From Chloroflexota bacterium (lineage in GTDB: Bacteria; Chloroflexota; Anaerolineae; UBA4142): 64,000 bases of DNA. The translations under genes and the position numbers were made by a program. The notes beneath the pieces are model-generated. The model saw only the letters and a list, made by a program, of their open reading frames with translations, searched no databases and was not told the DNA's origin. The stretch covers positions 124,001 through 188,000 of the forward strand of contig JAMCQI010000041.1 of the NCBI GenBank assembly GCA_023381515.1. Reading direction: 5' to 3'. This document shows, one piece after another, positions 8,570 to 17,027 of the stretch; the stretch's first letter is position 1; each line of letters starts with the position of its first letter.

Positions 8570-9361
8570 ATGCCATCGGCTCACATTCTGTTGGTAGACG
8601 ACAATGTGCTCATGCGCCGCAGTCTGGCGTTCAATTTGGAGCAAGCCGGTTACCGCGTCAGCAGCGCGGGGACGGCTGAAGATGCCCTGGCGTTGGCGCG
8701 CCTTGATTTACCCGACCTCGTGCTTCTCGATATCGGGCTGCCGGGCATGGATGGGCTGGAAGCCCTAAAACAATATCGCGCATCCTACAACATCCCCATC
8801 ATCTTTCTGACCGCGCGCCACCGCGAGATGGATCAGGTGCTGGGACTAGAACTGGGCGCGGATGATTACGTCACCAAGCCGTTCGACCTCGATGTCCTCC
8901 TCGCCCGCATCAAAGCGGTTCTGCGGCGGGTGCAGCCCGCTCCTCCGCCCGCGAGCTCCGCCCCACTTGTCGTCGGGGACCTCGCCATCGACCTCGAGGC
9001 CCACACCGTCATGTTGCGCGGCCAACCGCTCGAACTGCCGCGACGCGAGTTCGACCTCTTACACGCGATGGCGTCAGAAGTGGGCAAAGTGCTGTCGGTT
9101 GAGCAGCTGCTCGCCCGCGTCTGGGGCCCGGAGTATCAAGGGGAGCCGCAGGTGGTCTATGTTGCGATTCGCGGCTTGCGCGAAAAGTTGGAAGAGGATC
9201 CAGAGCATCCCCGCCGTATTGTCTCGGTGCGCGGAGTGGGCTACAAGCTCCAGCTGCCACAGACTGTTCCAAAAGGACAAGCGCCTCCGGCGAAGAAAGA
9301 ACCACCCCGCTCGGAACATGGCTCTCCCCGGCGAAAGGACGACCTGGAGCGGGAGGATTGA
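8570..9361 (+). CDS. OmpR/PhoB-family response regulator
   Basis: A 263-residue regulator. The receiver domain has acidic D10/D11, phosphoacceptor D54 in LVLLDIGLPGMDG, and the Lys of YVTKPFD. The winged-helix DNA-binding domain spans about residues 130-230 and ends in the typical SVRGVGYKL. A charged, Pro-rich tail of about 30 residues follows. ATG 8570 is preceded by GGAG at 7-nt spacing; in-frame codons upstream lack family similarity. The stop overlaps the kinase start by one base (TGATG), so the pair is translationally coupled. A close paralogue lies at 12122-12820. Confidence 0.93.
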   Translation: MPSAHILLVDDNVLMRRSLAFNLEQAGYRVSSAGTAEDALALARLDLPDLVLLDIGLPGMDGLEALKQYRASYNIPIIFLTARHREMDQVLGLELGADDYVTKPFDLDVLLARIKAVLRRVQPAPPPASSAPLVVGDLAIDLEAHTVMLRGQPLELPRREFDLLHAMASEVGKVLSVEQLLARVWGPEYQGEPQVVYVAIRGLREKLEEDPEHPRRIVSVRGVGYKLQLPQTVPKGQAPPAKKEPPRSEHGSPRRKDDLERED

Positions 9362-10770
9362 TGCTGAATACTCTACGCAGTCGCTTTATCCTCAGCCACG
9401 CGCTGCCGCTGCTTCTGGTCGTTCCTTTGATGGGGATCGCCCTTATCTATGTTCTGGAGACTCAGGTCTTGCTCCCCGCTGTCGGATCCGAAACGCAAGC
9501 GGAAGCGATTCTGGTCGCCGAGCTTGCGAGCGATCATCCCGATATTTGGGCCAGTGCCCCGAACGCTCAGGCATTTGTCCAACGCGTCCAGCGTGACGTG
9601 CCCGCGCGCATCATGCTCCTCGATGCTCAGGGGCGCTTGCTCGCTTCGAGCGATCCCGCCGATGCCGCCCGCGTAGGGAAGCGTCTCGCAGAACCTGGCC
9701 TGAACGAGGACCTCGCGGGGCAGACGAGCGTTCACACCGATTACAGTCAGCACCTGGATTCGCAAACCGCGGACGCCTTTGTTCCTGTTCTCGGAGCCAA
9801 CCATCAAGTGATCGGCGTCGTCCGCGTCACCTATCAGTTGGCGAGCGTCTTTGAGCGCTTTCTCCGCCTGCGAGTATTTGTCGGCGCCATCGCGGTCCTG
9901 GCGCTCATCCTCGGTGCGGCGGTGGGACTGATTCTTGCGCTGAATGTGGAGCGTCCACTACAGCAATTAACCCAGTCGGTGTACGGTCTGTCGTTGGGTC
10001 ACGAGCTGACGCCGCTGCCCGAGCAAGGAACGACAGAGGTGCGCGTGCTCTTGCACGCGTTTAACACGCTCACCGAACGCCTGCGAACGCTGGAAGAGAC
10101 GCGCCGTCTGCTGCTCTCCAACCTGGTTCACGAATTGGGGACACCTCTGGGGGCCCTGAACTCGGGTATCCAAGCGCTGCGCCGCGGTGCAGTTGAGGAG
10201 GCCGACCTCCGCCAGGAACTCCTCGCGGGGATGGAGGATGAAGTACGTCACCTCCGGCGACTGCTGGACGACCTCGCCCGCTTGCATGATCAGGTTTTGG
10301 GCGGCGTCAAGCTAAAGGTCCAGCCACTCGCGCTCGACGACTGGCTGGGGCGCGTGCTCGCCCCGTGGCGGGAAGCGGCGCAGGCCAAGGGTTTGCATTG
10401 GAACGTCGAACTCCCCGGGGATCTGCCGGTTGTCCAGGCGGACGCAGATCGCCTGGCCCAAGTACTGGGTAACCTGCTCAGCAATGCGATCAAGTACACC
10501 CAAGCCGACGGCACGATCACGGTTGCGGCACGGGGGGAAGGCAATCGAGTCTGTATCTGCGTGAGTGATACTGGCATAGGAATACCACCTGCCGAGCAGG
10601 CATTGATTTTCAATCCTTTCTACCGTGGTCGTTCAGGGGGGCCCTTTGCCGAGGGGATGGGGCTCGGACTCACGATTGCGCGGGACCTGGTCACGGCTCA
10701 CGGAGGGCGTTTGGAGGTCGAGAGTGTGCCGGGCCAAGGCAGCCGCTTTCAGATTTGGCTCCCGGTATGA
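9361..10770 (+). CDS. Membrane sensor histidine kinase
   Basis: A 469-residue kinase partner of the preceding regulator. Transmembrane segments at about residues 10-33 and 175-198 flank an extracytoplasmic sensor domain of about 140 residues. A HAMP-like segment follows, then HisKA with the phosphoacceptor H257 in LVHELGTPLG (the usual HELRTPL with Gly for Arg) and HATPase_c with the N box NLLSNAIKYT and the G boxes DTGIGIP and GMGLGLTIA. The sensor domain holds AxILLDAQGRLLAS, typical of Cache-like folds; the ligand is unknown. Coupled translation with the regulator supports a two-gene operon. Confidence 0.92.
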   Translation: MLNTLRSRFILSHALPLLLVVPLMGIALIYVLETQVLLPAVGSETQAEAILVAELASDHPDIWASAPNAQAFVQRVQRDVPARIMLLDAQGRLLASSDPADAARVGKRLAEPGLNEDLAGQTSVHTDYSQHLDSQTADAFVPVLGANHQVIGVVRVTYQLASVFERFLRLRVFVGAIAVLALILGAAVGLILALNVERPLQQLTQSVYGLSLGHELTPLPEQGTTEVRVLLHAFNTLTERLRTLEETRRLLLSNLVHELGTPLGALNSGIQALRRGAVEEADLRQELLAGMEDEVRHLRRLLDDLARLHDQVLGGVKLKVQPLALDDWLGRVLAPWREAAQAKGLHWNVELPGDLPVVQADADRLAQVLGNLLSNAIKYTQADGTITVAARGEGNRVCICVSDTGIGIPPAEQALIFNPFYRGRSGGPFAEGMGLGLTIARDLVTAHGGRLEVESVPGQGSRFQIWLPV

Positions 10771-10891
10771 GGAGACGCGGCATCAGAAGTGGCACCCAAC
10801 GCGGGGAAGACCCGCCTCTCCGCGTTTCCGGATCTCCGCCCAACCGCGCCGATTTATCTTAAGATTCCCTTTAGCTTCTCCTTCACTTCCG

Positions 10892-10924
10892 GTAAAGACG
10901 ACAGGCGCCTCATTGTGCTAATCT
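10892..10924 (+). promoter_or_regulatory. Recurrent promoter element GTAAAGAC-N19-TAATCT
   Basis: GTAAAGAC at 10892-10899, 19 bp, then TAATCT at 10919-10924 with an upstream TG (extended -10). Three further copies with the same spacing occur at 23148, 28597 and 30862. Confidence 0.5.
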
Positions 10925-10970
10925 ATTTGCTGCGACACGGGTAGGTTTGCTCCTTCCTACGGCGTGTCGG

Positions 10971-10996
10971 AGGCGGCGCCAAAGAAGGCGCCGCCT
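10971..10996 (+). terminator. GC-rich hairpin in the leader (attenuator candidate)
   Basis: Perfect 10-bp arms (10971-10980 and 10987-10996) around the loop AAAGAA. There is no T-run, so it could act as an attenuator, a pause site or an mRNA-stability element. Confidence 0.4.
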
Positions 10997-11142
10997 CGCG
11001 CTCCCGCGCATTCTGTTCCGCCTCGATATTGCGGCGTTCACCGCGTAGCCGAACTCGTCGACATCACGAAAGTTGACTGCGGTCTGGCAATTCTTTTCAC
11101 GATAGCATACGTCAACCCTATAACCCAGGAGGTCCAGGCACT

Positions 11143-12108
11143 GTGAGGCCACTGTTTTTAAAAATCGTCGGGACGTGTTATTATGCAGTGCTGGGGGCCC
11201 TTGCGCTGGTTACTCTGGCTGGATGCTCTGCTGCACCGCCCACGGTGCAAGAGGTTCAGCAAGTTCCCGCCGTGGTCTTGCCCTCAGATCAGCAGGTTTC
11301 CACGACGACGCCTGCCCCCAAGCGCGCGGCGCTACCTTCCTTCAATTCGATCTATGTGATTGTCATGGAGAACAAGGAATATGGAAGCGTCGTCGGCAAC
11401 CCCCAGTTGCCCTACATTAACAGTCTGATCGCACAATACGGTTTGGCGACGAATTATGACGCGGTGACCCATCCGTCCCAGCCAAACTATTTGGCGCTCT
11501 TGAGCGGCTCAACTCAGGGGGTGACGGATGATGGAGTGCACGAGGTGAGCGGACCCAACCTTCTGGACCAGATTGAGGCGAGCGGTAGGACCTGGCGAGT
11601 CTACGAACAGAATCTGCCCGGCGGCTGCTTCACAGGAGCGACCGCGTCGGGCGGCTATGCTCGCAGGCACGATCCGGCGATGAGCTTCACCCAGATCAGC
11701 GGCTCTCCGTCCCGCTGTGCGAATATTACCGACCTGACCAATTTCGATCCGAATGCAGCCAATTTCGAGTTCATTGTTCCGAATACCTGCAATGATATGC
11801 ACAGTTGTGGTGCCCCCGAGGGCGATCGCTTTCTAAAGAGCTTCGTCCCCGGGATTCTCGCGAGTCGCGCGTGGAAGCAGGGAGGAGTACTCTTTATCGT
11901 TTGGGACGAGGGAACGTCGAACCTCGGCGGTGGGGGCCGTGTGCCGCTTCTCGTCATTTCCAATCAAGTAGCCGCAGGATTTAAATCGGCTCTGCCGCAC
12001 AATCACTATTCGCTTGTACGGACCATCGAGGACGCGTGGGGGCTGGGCTGCCTGAACCATGCCTGCACGGCGAACAACCTGGCCGAGTTTTTCGTCAATC
12101 AAAGATGA
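11143..12108 (+). CDS. Secreted phosphoesterase lipoprotein (acid phosphatase / PLC family)
   Basis: A 321-residue protein starting at GTG 11143, with AGGAGGT upstream. The N terminus is a lipoprotein signal with lipobox LAGC at about residues 25-28, then a Thr/Pro-rich linker. The catalytic core begins with IYVIVMENKEYGSVVG, as in the AcpA/phosphoesterase family (PF04185), and contains AVTHPSQPNYLALLSGS, NLLDQIEASGRTWRVY, FIVWDEG and PHNHYSLVRTIEDAWGL, which carry the metal-binding residues. Such enzymes cleave phosphomonoesters or phospholipid head groups outside the cell. The substrate is unknown. The regulator at 12122 follows after 13 bp. Confidence 0.88.
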   Translation: MRPLFLKIVGTCYYAVLGALALVTLAGCSAAPPTVQEVQQVPAVVLPSDQQVSTTTPAPKRAALPSFNSIYVIVMENKEYGSVVGNPQLPYINSLIAQYGLATNYDAVTHPSQPNYLALLSGSTQGVTDDGVHEVSGPNLLDQIEASGRTWRVYEQNLPGGCFTGATASGGYARRHDPAMSFTQISGSPSRCANITDLTNFDPNAANFEFIVPNTCNDMHSCGAPEGDRFLKSFVPGILASRAWKQGGVLFIVWDEGTSNLGGGGRVPLLVISNQVAAGFKSALPHNHYSLVRTIEDAWGLGCLNHACTANNLAEFFVNQR

Positions 12109-12121
12109 GGGGGCCCTGCGG

Positions 12122-12820
12122 ATGGCTCATCTTTTACTGATCGAGGACGATACGCTGCTGCGGCGCAGTCTGGCATTCAACCTGGAGCAAGCGGGTTATC
12201 GCGTGAGCGCCGCCGCGAATGCCGAGGACGCGCTGGCAGCCGCGCGCGTGGATCGTCCGGACCTGGTACTCCTCGATATCGGTCTGCCGGGCATGGATGG
12301 TCTTGAAGCGCTGCGCCATTTCCGCCAAGAGCTGTCGCTGTCGGTGATCTTTCTAACCTCACGGCGGCGCGAGCTCGATCAAGTACTGGGACTGGAATTA
12401 GGCGCGGACGACTATATTACAAAGCCGTTTGATATCGACGTGCTCCTGGCACACGTCAAGGCTGTGCTGCGCCGTGCGCATCCGCCGGCCCCTCCCCCGA
12501 GAGAAACAACACCCTTGGTTGTGGGCGATCTCACCATCAATCCGGCTGGACACACCGTGACACTCGCCGGCCGAGAGCTGGAGCTGACGCGGCGCGAGTT
12601 CGACCTCTTGCACACGCTGGCGATAGAAGCGGGGCACGTCCTCTCGGTCGAGGATTTGATTAGCCGTGTTTGGGGCGCGGAATACGAAGGCGACGCTCAA
12701 ACCGTCTATGTGCACATTCGATGGCTGCGCGAGAAATTGGGGGATGACCTCCGCCATCCTCAGCGCATTGTCTCGGTGCGGGGCATCGGCTACAAGCTTC
12801 AGGAGCATCCCGTCGGTTGA
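12122..12820 (+). CDS. OmpR/PhoB-family response regulator (paralogue of 8570-9361)
   Basis: A 232-residue regulator closely similar to the one at 8570 across receiver and winged-helix domains; for example both share RRSLAFNLEQAGYRVS and GLELGADDY. Phosphoacceptor D53 lies in LVLLDIGLPGMDG. It lacks the charged tail of its paralogue. No kinase is adjacent, so it may be an orphan or may use the kinase at 9361. ATG 12122 matches the family start. A phosphoesterase just upstream raises, but does not prove, a phosphate-related role. Confidence 0.92.
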   Translation: MAHLLLIEDDTLLRRSLAFNLEQAGYRVSAAANAEDALAAARVDRPDLVLLDIGLPGMDGLEALRHFRQELSLSVIFLTSRRRELDQVLGLELGADDYITKPFDIDVLLAHVKAVLRRAHPPAPPPRETTPLVVGDLTINPAGHTVTLAGRELELTRREFDLLHTLAIEAGHVLSVEDLISRVWGAEYEGDAQTVYVHIRWLREKLGDDLRHPQRIVSVRGIGYKLQEHPVG

Positions 12821-12831
12821 AGGAAGTCCAC

Positions 12832-13044
12832 ATGTCAAGTGTTCAAGTGGCTATGCTGCTGCTCGGCGCGCTCATTCTTTTGGTGCTCGCTCTAGTGGTC
12901 TGGGGATTCGTCCGGGTGCGCGCAAGCGCCACAACGGTGGCGACGCAATCGCCTGACGGTTTGCTTCTGGGCGGCTTGGTGCTGGCCGCGTTTGCCGCCG
13001 GCGCCTTTGCGGCTCTCATTCTTTTTGCTTTTGTAGCTCGCTAG
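12832..13044 (+). CDS. Small two-helix membrane protein
   Basis: A 70-residue protein with two hydrophobic helices (about residues 5-25 and 42-66) joined by a short polar loop containing RVRASATT. Start ATG 12832, with AAGGAAG upstream, 11 bp after the regulator stop. The family is not recognised. It sits between the regulator and the TauE exporter and could be cotranscribed with both. Confidence 0.6.
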   Translation: MSSVQVAMLLLGALILLVLALVVWGFVRVRASATTVATQSPDGLLLGGLVLAAFAAGAFAALILFAFVAR

Positions 13045-13079
13045 ACGAAATTCAAAGGATAGAAAGGAGGCTCTTCTGA

Positions 13080-13910
13080 ATGTCTTTCTTCACAGTACTC
13101 CTTGTCTCCATTGTTGCCGGTTTTGTTGGTGCCATGGGAGGAATGGGCGGCGGGGTTGTTCTGATTCCCGCGCTCACATTGATCGGCGTTGACATCAAGC
13201 AGGCGATCGCTATCAGCATCGTCTCGGCGATTGCCACCTCTTCAGGCTCCGCCTCGGCGTATGTCAAGGACCGCATCACGAATCTCAAAGTGGGCATGTT
13301 CCTGGAGATGTTCACGATTGTCGGCGCGCTCGTGGGAGCGGCGATCACCTTGATCGCCCCGCGCCAACCGCTCTTTATCGTGTTCGGCCTTGTGCTCCTA
13401 TTGACCTGGTACGCCCTGTTCCGGCAGCGGAACGAACAATGGCGGCCGGTTGCTCACCAGGACAAGCTTTCGCACTGGTTGGAGTTGGAAGGGAGCTACT
13501 ACGACCAAGCGGCCGACGAAACGCTTGACTATCGCGGCGCCCGCGCGTATTTTGGCGGGCCGATGATGTTCGGAGCCGGAGTGATTGCAGGACTATTGGG
13601 CATTGGCGCCGGCGCTTTGAAAGTGCTGATCCACGATCTCGTCATGGGGCTGCCTCCGAAGGTGTCGACGACCACGAGCAATTTGATCATCGGCGTCACG
13701 ACGTTGGCGGGCACGAGCGTTTATCTTGCCGCCGGATATGTCAACCCGGGGTTGACCGCCCCGGTGATCGTCGGCGTGGTCGGGGGTGCCTTCCTCGGCA
13801 CCAGGCTGCTGGTGCATCTCACGAATGCGCGCGTGCGGGTATTCTTTCTTGTCGTACTGCTCATTCTGGGAGTGGAGATGATTCTGCGCGGGATCGGAGG
13901 TGCTGGGTGA
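13080..13910 (+). CDS. TauE/SafE-family exporter
   Basis: A 276-residue membrane protein with about eight helices. The two repeats carry the family's Gly-rich patterns: GAMGGMGGGVVLIPAL near residue 20 and FGAGVIAGLLGIGAGALKV near residue 165. A strong ribosome site (AAAGGAGG) precedes ATG 13080. The family exports small organic or inorganic anions, among them sulfite, sulfoacetate and thiosulfate-type sulfur anions; the substrate here is not proven. Its stop overlaps the DUF1634 gene (TGATG), a pairing common for this family. The nearby SoxB-like and TsdA-like genes fit a sulfur-anion role. Confidence 0.9.
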   Translation: MSFFTVLLVSIVAGFVGAMGGMGGGVVLIPALTLIGVDIKQAIAISIVSAIATSSGSASAYVKDRITNLKVGMFLEMFTIVGALVGAAITLIAPRQPLFIVFGLVLLLTWYALFRQRNEQWRPVAHQDKLSHWLELEGSYYDQAADETLDYRGARAYFGGPMMFGAGVIAGLLGIGAGALKVLIHDLVMGLPPKVSTTTSNLIIGVTTLAGTSVYLAAGYVNPGLTAPVIVGVVGGAFLGTRLLVHLTNARVRVFFLVVLLILGVEMILRGIGGAG

Positions 13911-14341
13911 TGGTGACGGAGCGGGTCCAAGTGGCAAAGGATGAAGCAGAGGTGCGCGCGATTCGACGTGTCCAGTCGGGCGAGTCCGACATGGAAATCC
14001 TGATCGGATATATTCTGCAGGTTGGCGTCCTGCTGAGTGTCGCTTTCATCCTTTTGGGGATCGCGTGGCGATGGTTGGCTACCGGCGCCTTCACGCTCGA
14101 ATACTCGATCACGGGAATGAACTTTTTTGAATTTGTGTTGGAGGATTTGCGGCAGGTCGCTCTCGGCGCGTTCCGGCCGCGTCTCTGGGTCAATCTGGGA
14201 ATTGCGACTTTGATGCTGACGCCGTACGTGCGGGTTCTGGCTTCGATGATCTTTTTTGCCGTGGTGGAGCGAAATTGGAAATACACGCTCTTTACCGCGT
14301 TCGTGTTCACGGTGCTGACGTACAGTCTCTTTTTGCGGTAG
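13910..14341 (+). CDS. DUF1634 membrane protein
   Basis: A 143-residue protein with a polar N terminus of about 33 residues and three transmembrane helices. LxxLGIATLMLTPYVRVLASMI is the family's conserved stretch around helix 2. DUF1634 (PF07843) genes often sit next to TauE/SafE exporters, and here the start codon overlaps the TauE stop. It is probably an accessory subunit of the exporter. ATG 13910 is preferred to the GTG three bases earlier. Confidence 0.82.
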   Translation: MVTERVQVAKDEAEVRAIRRVQSGESDMEILIGYILQVGVLLSVAFILLGIAWRWLATGAFTLEYSITGMNFFEFVLEDLRQVALGAFRPRLWVNLGIATLMLTPYVRVLASMIFFAVVERNWKYTLFTAFVFTVLTYSLFLR

Positions 14342-14440
14342 AAGAACCCTGTAACCTTGCGATTCGTTAAACACCGAGATGAAATCGAACACCTGACCGG
14401 CGCATCTCCCATCGTCGTCAAGTGAGAAACGAAGAAAAAA

Positions 14441-15484
14441 ATGCTGAAAACACTAGAGCGATTCGCCGTTGCCCTTCCGATTTTCCTTGCTGCCACCGTG
14501 GCGCTTGCCGCCTGCGGGGGAACGCCGGCGCCGACGGTTGCCCCGACAAGGGCGCCGACGACCGCGCCCACCGGAGGACCGACCACAGCACCCACTGCGG
14601 TGCCCACGCCGGCGCCGACCAGCGCGCCGACGCCTACGCCGACGGAGGTAATGGTGCTTCAGGTCTCGCAGAATCCGAAATTGGGGACTCTCCTCACCAA
14701 CGCCCGAGGGATGACGCTTTATGTCTACGGTAAAGATAAGCCGGACACTAGCAACTGCACCGGCGATTGCGTCAAGAACTGGCTCCCGTTGACGGTGCCC
14801 ACGGGCGTCACCCCGACGGCCGGCAAAGGAATCGTAGGCAACATCGGGCTGATTGCAGGCGGTAATGGCGCCGACCAAGTTACCTACAACGATATGCCGC
14901 TGTACGTTTATGCCGGCGACGCGAAGCCGGGAGAGACGAATGGCAATGGACAGTTGGGGTTGTGGTCAGTTGTCGTCATGCCGCCGGCGACGAGCGTGAC
15001 GCCCCCGCCTGCGACGAGTGCAACAGATTGGACGACGCATGGTTACTCCAAGACCCTCGCGACCCAGGCTATTACCCCCGGCACCGCGATGACGATCAAG
15101 TCAGGCCCGTACACAATTTTTGTGCCTCCCGATGCGTTCACCGCGCCGGTAGAATTCGATGTGCTGTCCGGAGACCCGGCGACGTTCCAGGCGCAGGCTC
15201 CTCAGGGACAAACGCCCGTCCTCGCGTTCGCGTTTAACGTGCGGGATGCGAAGACCAAGGCGCTAATCGCCCAGTTCAACAAGCCGGTGATGCTCACGGC
15301 GAGCGACGGCAAGATTGCGGGAGATAGCGGGTATTACAACGTGGATGCAAGTGGGGGCTACATTCTCAATCTCACGGGTATTCAGGTGCAGGCAGGAGAA
15401 CTGACTCACCCAATTGCCGGAGCGAGTGTGGGCTGGGTCATCACTGCGCCGACTGCGTCGGCGCCGGGTTCTGCGGGGAAATAG
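14441..15484 (+). CDS. Lipoprotein_15 (COG4315) secreted protein with ZU5-like C-terminal domain
   Basis: A 347-residue lipoprotein: signal peptide with lipobox LAAC near residue 24, then an Ala-Pro-Thr linker to about residue 70. Residues about 75-185 match the secreted-repeat family PF03640: LGTLLTNARGMTLYVY, a CxxxC pair in NCTGDCVKNW, NDMPLYVYAGD and GLWSVV. After a second Thr/Pro linker, residues about 210-330 look like a ZU5-type beta fold. Function is unknown; PF03640 proteins are extracellular and sometimes occur with electron-transfer or metal-stress genes. No operon partner is evident. Confidence 0.8.
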   Translation: MLKTLERFAVALPIFLAATVALAACGGTPAPTVAPTRAPTTAPTGGPTTAPTAVPTPAPTSAPTPTPTEVMVLQVSQNPKLGTLLTNARGMTLYVYGKDKPDTSNCTGDCVKNWLPLTVPTGVTPTAGKGIVGNIGLIAGGNGADQVTYNDMPLYVYAGDAKPGETNGNGQLGLWSVVVMPPATSVTPPPATSATDWTTHGYSKTLATQAITPGTAMTIKSGPYTIFVPPDAFTAPVEFDVLSGDPATFQAQAPQGQTPVLAFAFNVRDAKTKALIAQFNKPVMLTASDGKIAGDSGYYNVDASGGYILNLTGIQVQAGELTHPIAGASVGWVITAPTASAPGSAGK

Positions 15485-15537
15485 ATATCCGTGTCACGCC
15501 GATAAGATAGGCTTTAGATTCCCATCGGTCTGGCATA

Positions 15538-15565
15538 AGGACAAGAGGGCCCGCCTAGGTATAGA
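15538..15565 (+). promoter_or_regulatory. Promoter candidate upstream of the M50 protease
   Basis: AGGACA (15538-15543), 16 bp, TATAGA (15560-15565), about 40 bp before ATG 15603. The -35 half resembles the GTARRGAC element elsewhere in the window, but the spacing differs. Confidence 0.4.
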
Positions 15566-15602
15566 ATTAGTGCGAGGATATCTAAGGCGAAAGGGACATA
15601 AC

Positions 15603-16652
15603 ATGGACAGGCGGGCCATTCCATTAGGACGGATTTGGGGAGTCTCGATCCGTCTTGACTACACTTGGTTTCTGGTTTTCGCTCTACTGACGTGGGCGCT
15701 CGCGACTGCCTACTTGCCATACGAGATTGCACTGCCGGCCGCTGCCTATTGGGTTATGGGCGCGAGCGCGGCAGTTTTGTTTTTTGCCAGTGTGCTGCTC
15801 CACGAACTGGGACATTCGATCGTGGCGATGCGGTTTAGGATCCCGGTACACCGAATCACCCTCTTTCTCTTTGGAGGGATCGCCGAGATCGGGATGGAAC
15901 CGCCCAGCCCGGTCGCTGAGTTTCTTGTTGCCATCGCTGGCCCCATCGTAAGTTTCGCGCTGGCTGTGGCGTTTGCGGCGCTGGCTGTGGGGGCCGGCAG
16001 GGTGGCTCCGGTATTCGTCCTGGCACAATACCTGGCGCTCATCAACGGGTCGCTCGCCGTCTTTAACTTGATCCCTGGCTTTCCGCTCGACGGCGGGCGC
16101 ATCTTGCGTGCTGCCGTTTGGTGGCTCACTGGGAATCAGAACCGTGCCACGGGGATCGCGGCTACCCTGGGGCGGGTGACAGGCTTTATATTTATTGGTT
16201 TCGGTCTCTGGCAAGCAGTGCACGGAGACCTTGGCGGTTTGTGGATCGCGCTCCTCGGTTGGTTCCTGCAAAGACTCGCGGCGCAACAGTTGCAACAGCA
16301 AGAAGTGCACCAGAAAGATCTGGCCGATATGTTGACGGGGCATGCGCTAGGCCAAGTCTCGGGGAGAGGTTTTGTCCGAGTGCCCGCGGAGATGACCCTT
16401 CAAGAACTGGTGGAGATGGAGTTGCCCAACGTTGCGGCGCGCGCTTTTCTGGTCGAGCGGAATGGGGTCGTGATTGGCCTACTGACTTGGCGGGACGTCA
16501 ACGCTGTGCCGCGAAGTAACTGGCGACAGACCCCGCTGGCCGAGGCAATGACACCCATTATCCAGGAGCAGGGCGCTTCCTTGGAAGCGAGGCCGGGAAC
16601 GCCACTGGCTGTCCCCATTCCGATGGCGGCTGGCCGCGAACATCCTGCCTAG
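15603..16652 (+). CDS. Site-2-protease-type M50 metalloprotease with CBS region
   Basis: A 349-residue membrane protease. The catalytic zinc site is LLHELGHSIVA near residue 65, and the distal Asp lies in NLIPGFPLDGGR near residue 160, within about six helices. The cytosolic tail (about residues 235-349) holds one CBS-like repeat, with AARAFLVERNGVVIGLLTWRDV. The second CBS repeat seems cut short: after EAMTPIIQEQG the sequence diverges and ends at TAG, so the protein is shorter than many M50-CBS relatives. The family cleaves substrates within the membrane, often anti-sigma factors. The start fits the family's MxRxAIPLGRIWG opening. Confidence 0.9.
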   Translation: MDRRAIPLGRIWGVSIRLDYTWFLVFALLTWALATAYLPYEIALPAAAYWVMGASAAVLFFASVLLHELGHSIVAMRFRIPVHRITLFLFGGIAEIGMEPPSPVAEFLVAIAGPIVSFALAVAFAALAVGAGRVAPVFVLAQYLALINGSLAVFNLIPGFPLDGGRILRAAVWWLTGNQNRATGIAATLGRVTGFIFIGFGLWQAVHGDLGGLWIALLGWFLQRLAAQQLQQQEVHQKDLADMLTGHALGQVSGRGFVRVPAEMTLQELVEMELPNVAARAFLVERNGVVIGLLTWRDVNAVPRSNWRQTPLAEAMTPIIQEQGASLEARPGTPLAVPIPMAAGREHPA

Positions 16653-16667
16653 GCAGAGACCAGCGCC

Positions 16668-17027
16668 ATGGCGATTCGGAGTCTTTTTAGGAAGCAGGGA
16701 CAGCCCGCAATGGACCGGACACTGTTATGCTCAGTTCGTGAGGCAAGGGGATTCTGTAAACTTTGGACACCGCGATACAGCCTGGGCCAGGCGAGCCCGC
16801 AGCAATGGACGGAGGAAGAGCTCCGGCAGGCCCTCGCGCGTCTGAGCGACGACGAACGAGAGGTGGTCGTGCTCAAGTTCCAGGAGGGTTATAGCACCCA
16901 AGCGGTCGCAGACATCATGGAGCAATCGCCAAAAGCGGTCCGCATGTTGCAGCATCGCGCTCTCGTTCGCATGCGCGAAATCCTCCATGCGAGTTCTACT
17001 TACAACATCTCGAGTGGTGTACCATGA
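16668..17027 (+). CDS. Sigma-70 region-4-only protein (probable ECF sigma remnant)
   Basis: A 119-residue frame. Residues about 48-110 form a sigma region 4 helix-turn-helix: EELRQALARLSDDEREVVVLKFQEGYSTQAVADIMEQS followed by the recognition-helix pattern VRMLQHRALVRMREIL. Region 2, needed for core binding and -10 recognition, is absent; the first 45 residues match nothing I recognise. A complete ECF factor at 43026 has a similar region 4. This is either a decayed sigma gene or a small DNA-binding protein. Its stop overlaps the ATG of the permease (ATGA), so it may still couple translation of that gene. Confidence 0.6.
   Translation: MAIRSLFRKQGQPAMDRTLLCSVREARGFCKLWTPRYSLGQASPQQWTEEELRQALARLSDDEREVVVLKFQEGYSTQAVADIMEQSPKAVRMLQHRALVRMREILHASSTYNISSGVP

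Larger units (their letters stand above)
10771..11142. other. Intergenic region with promoter and hairpin
   Basis: About 370 bp with no supported gene. It holds the promoter-like element at 10892-10924 and a GC-rich hairpin at 10971-10996. This leaves an unusually long leader of about 210 nt before the phosphoesterase start, with the hairpin in its 5' part. Confidence 0.5.

Noticed and set aside
15414..15602. N-terminal extension of the M50 protease
   Set aside because: The in-frame codons overlap the end of the Lipoprotein_15 gene and have no family similarity. ATG 15603 matches the usual family start.
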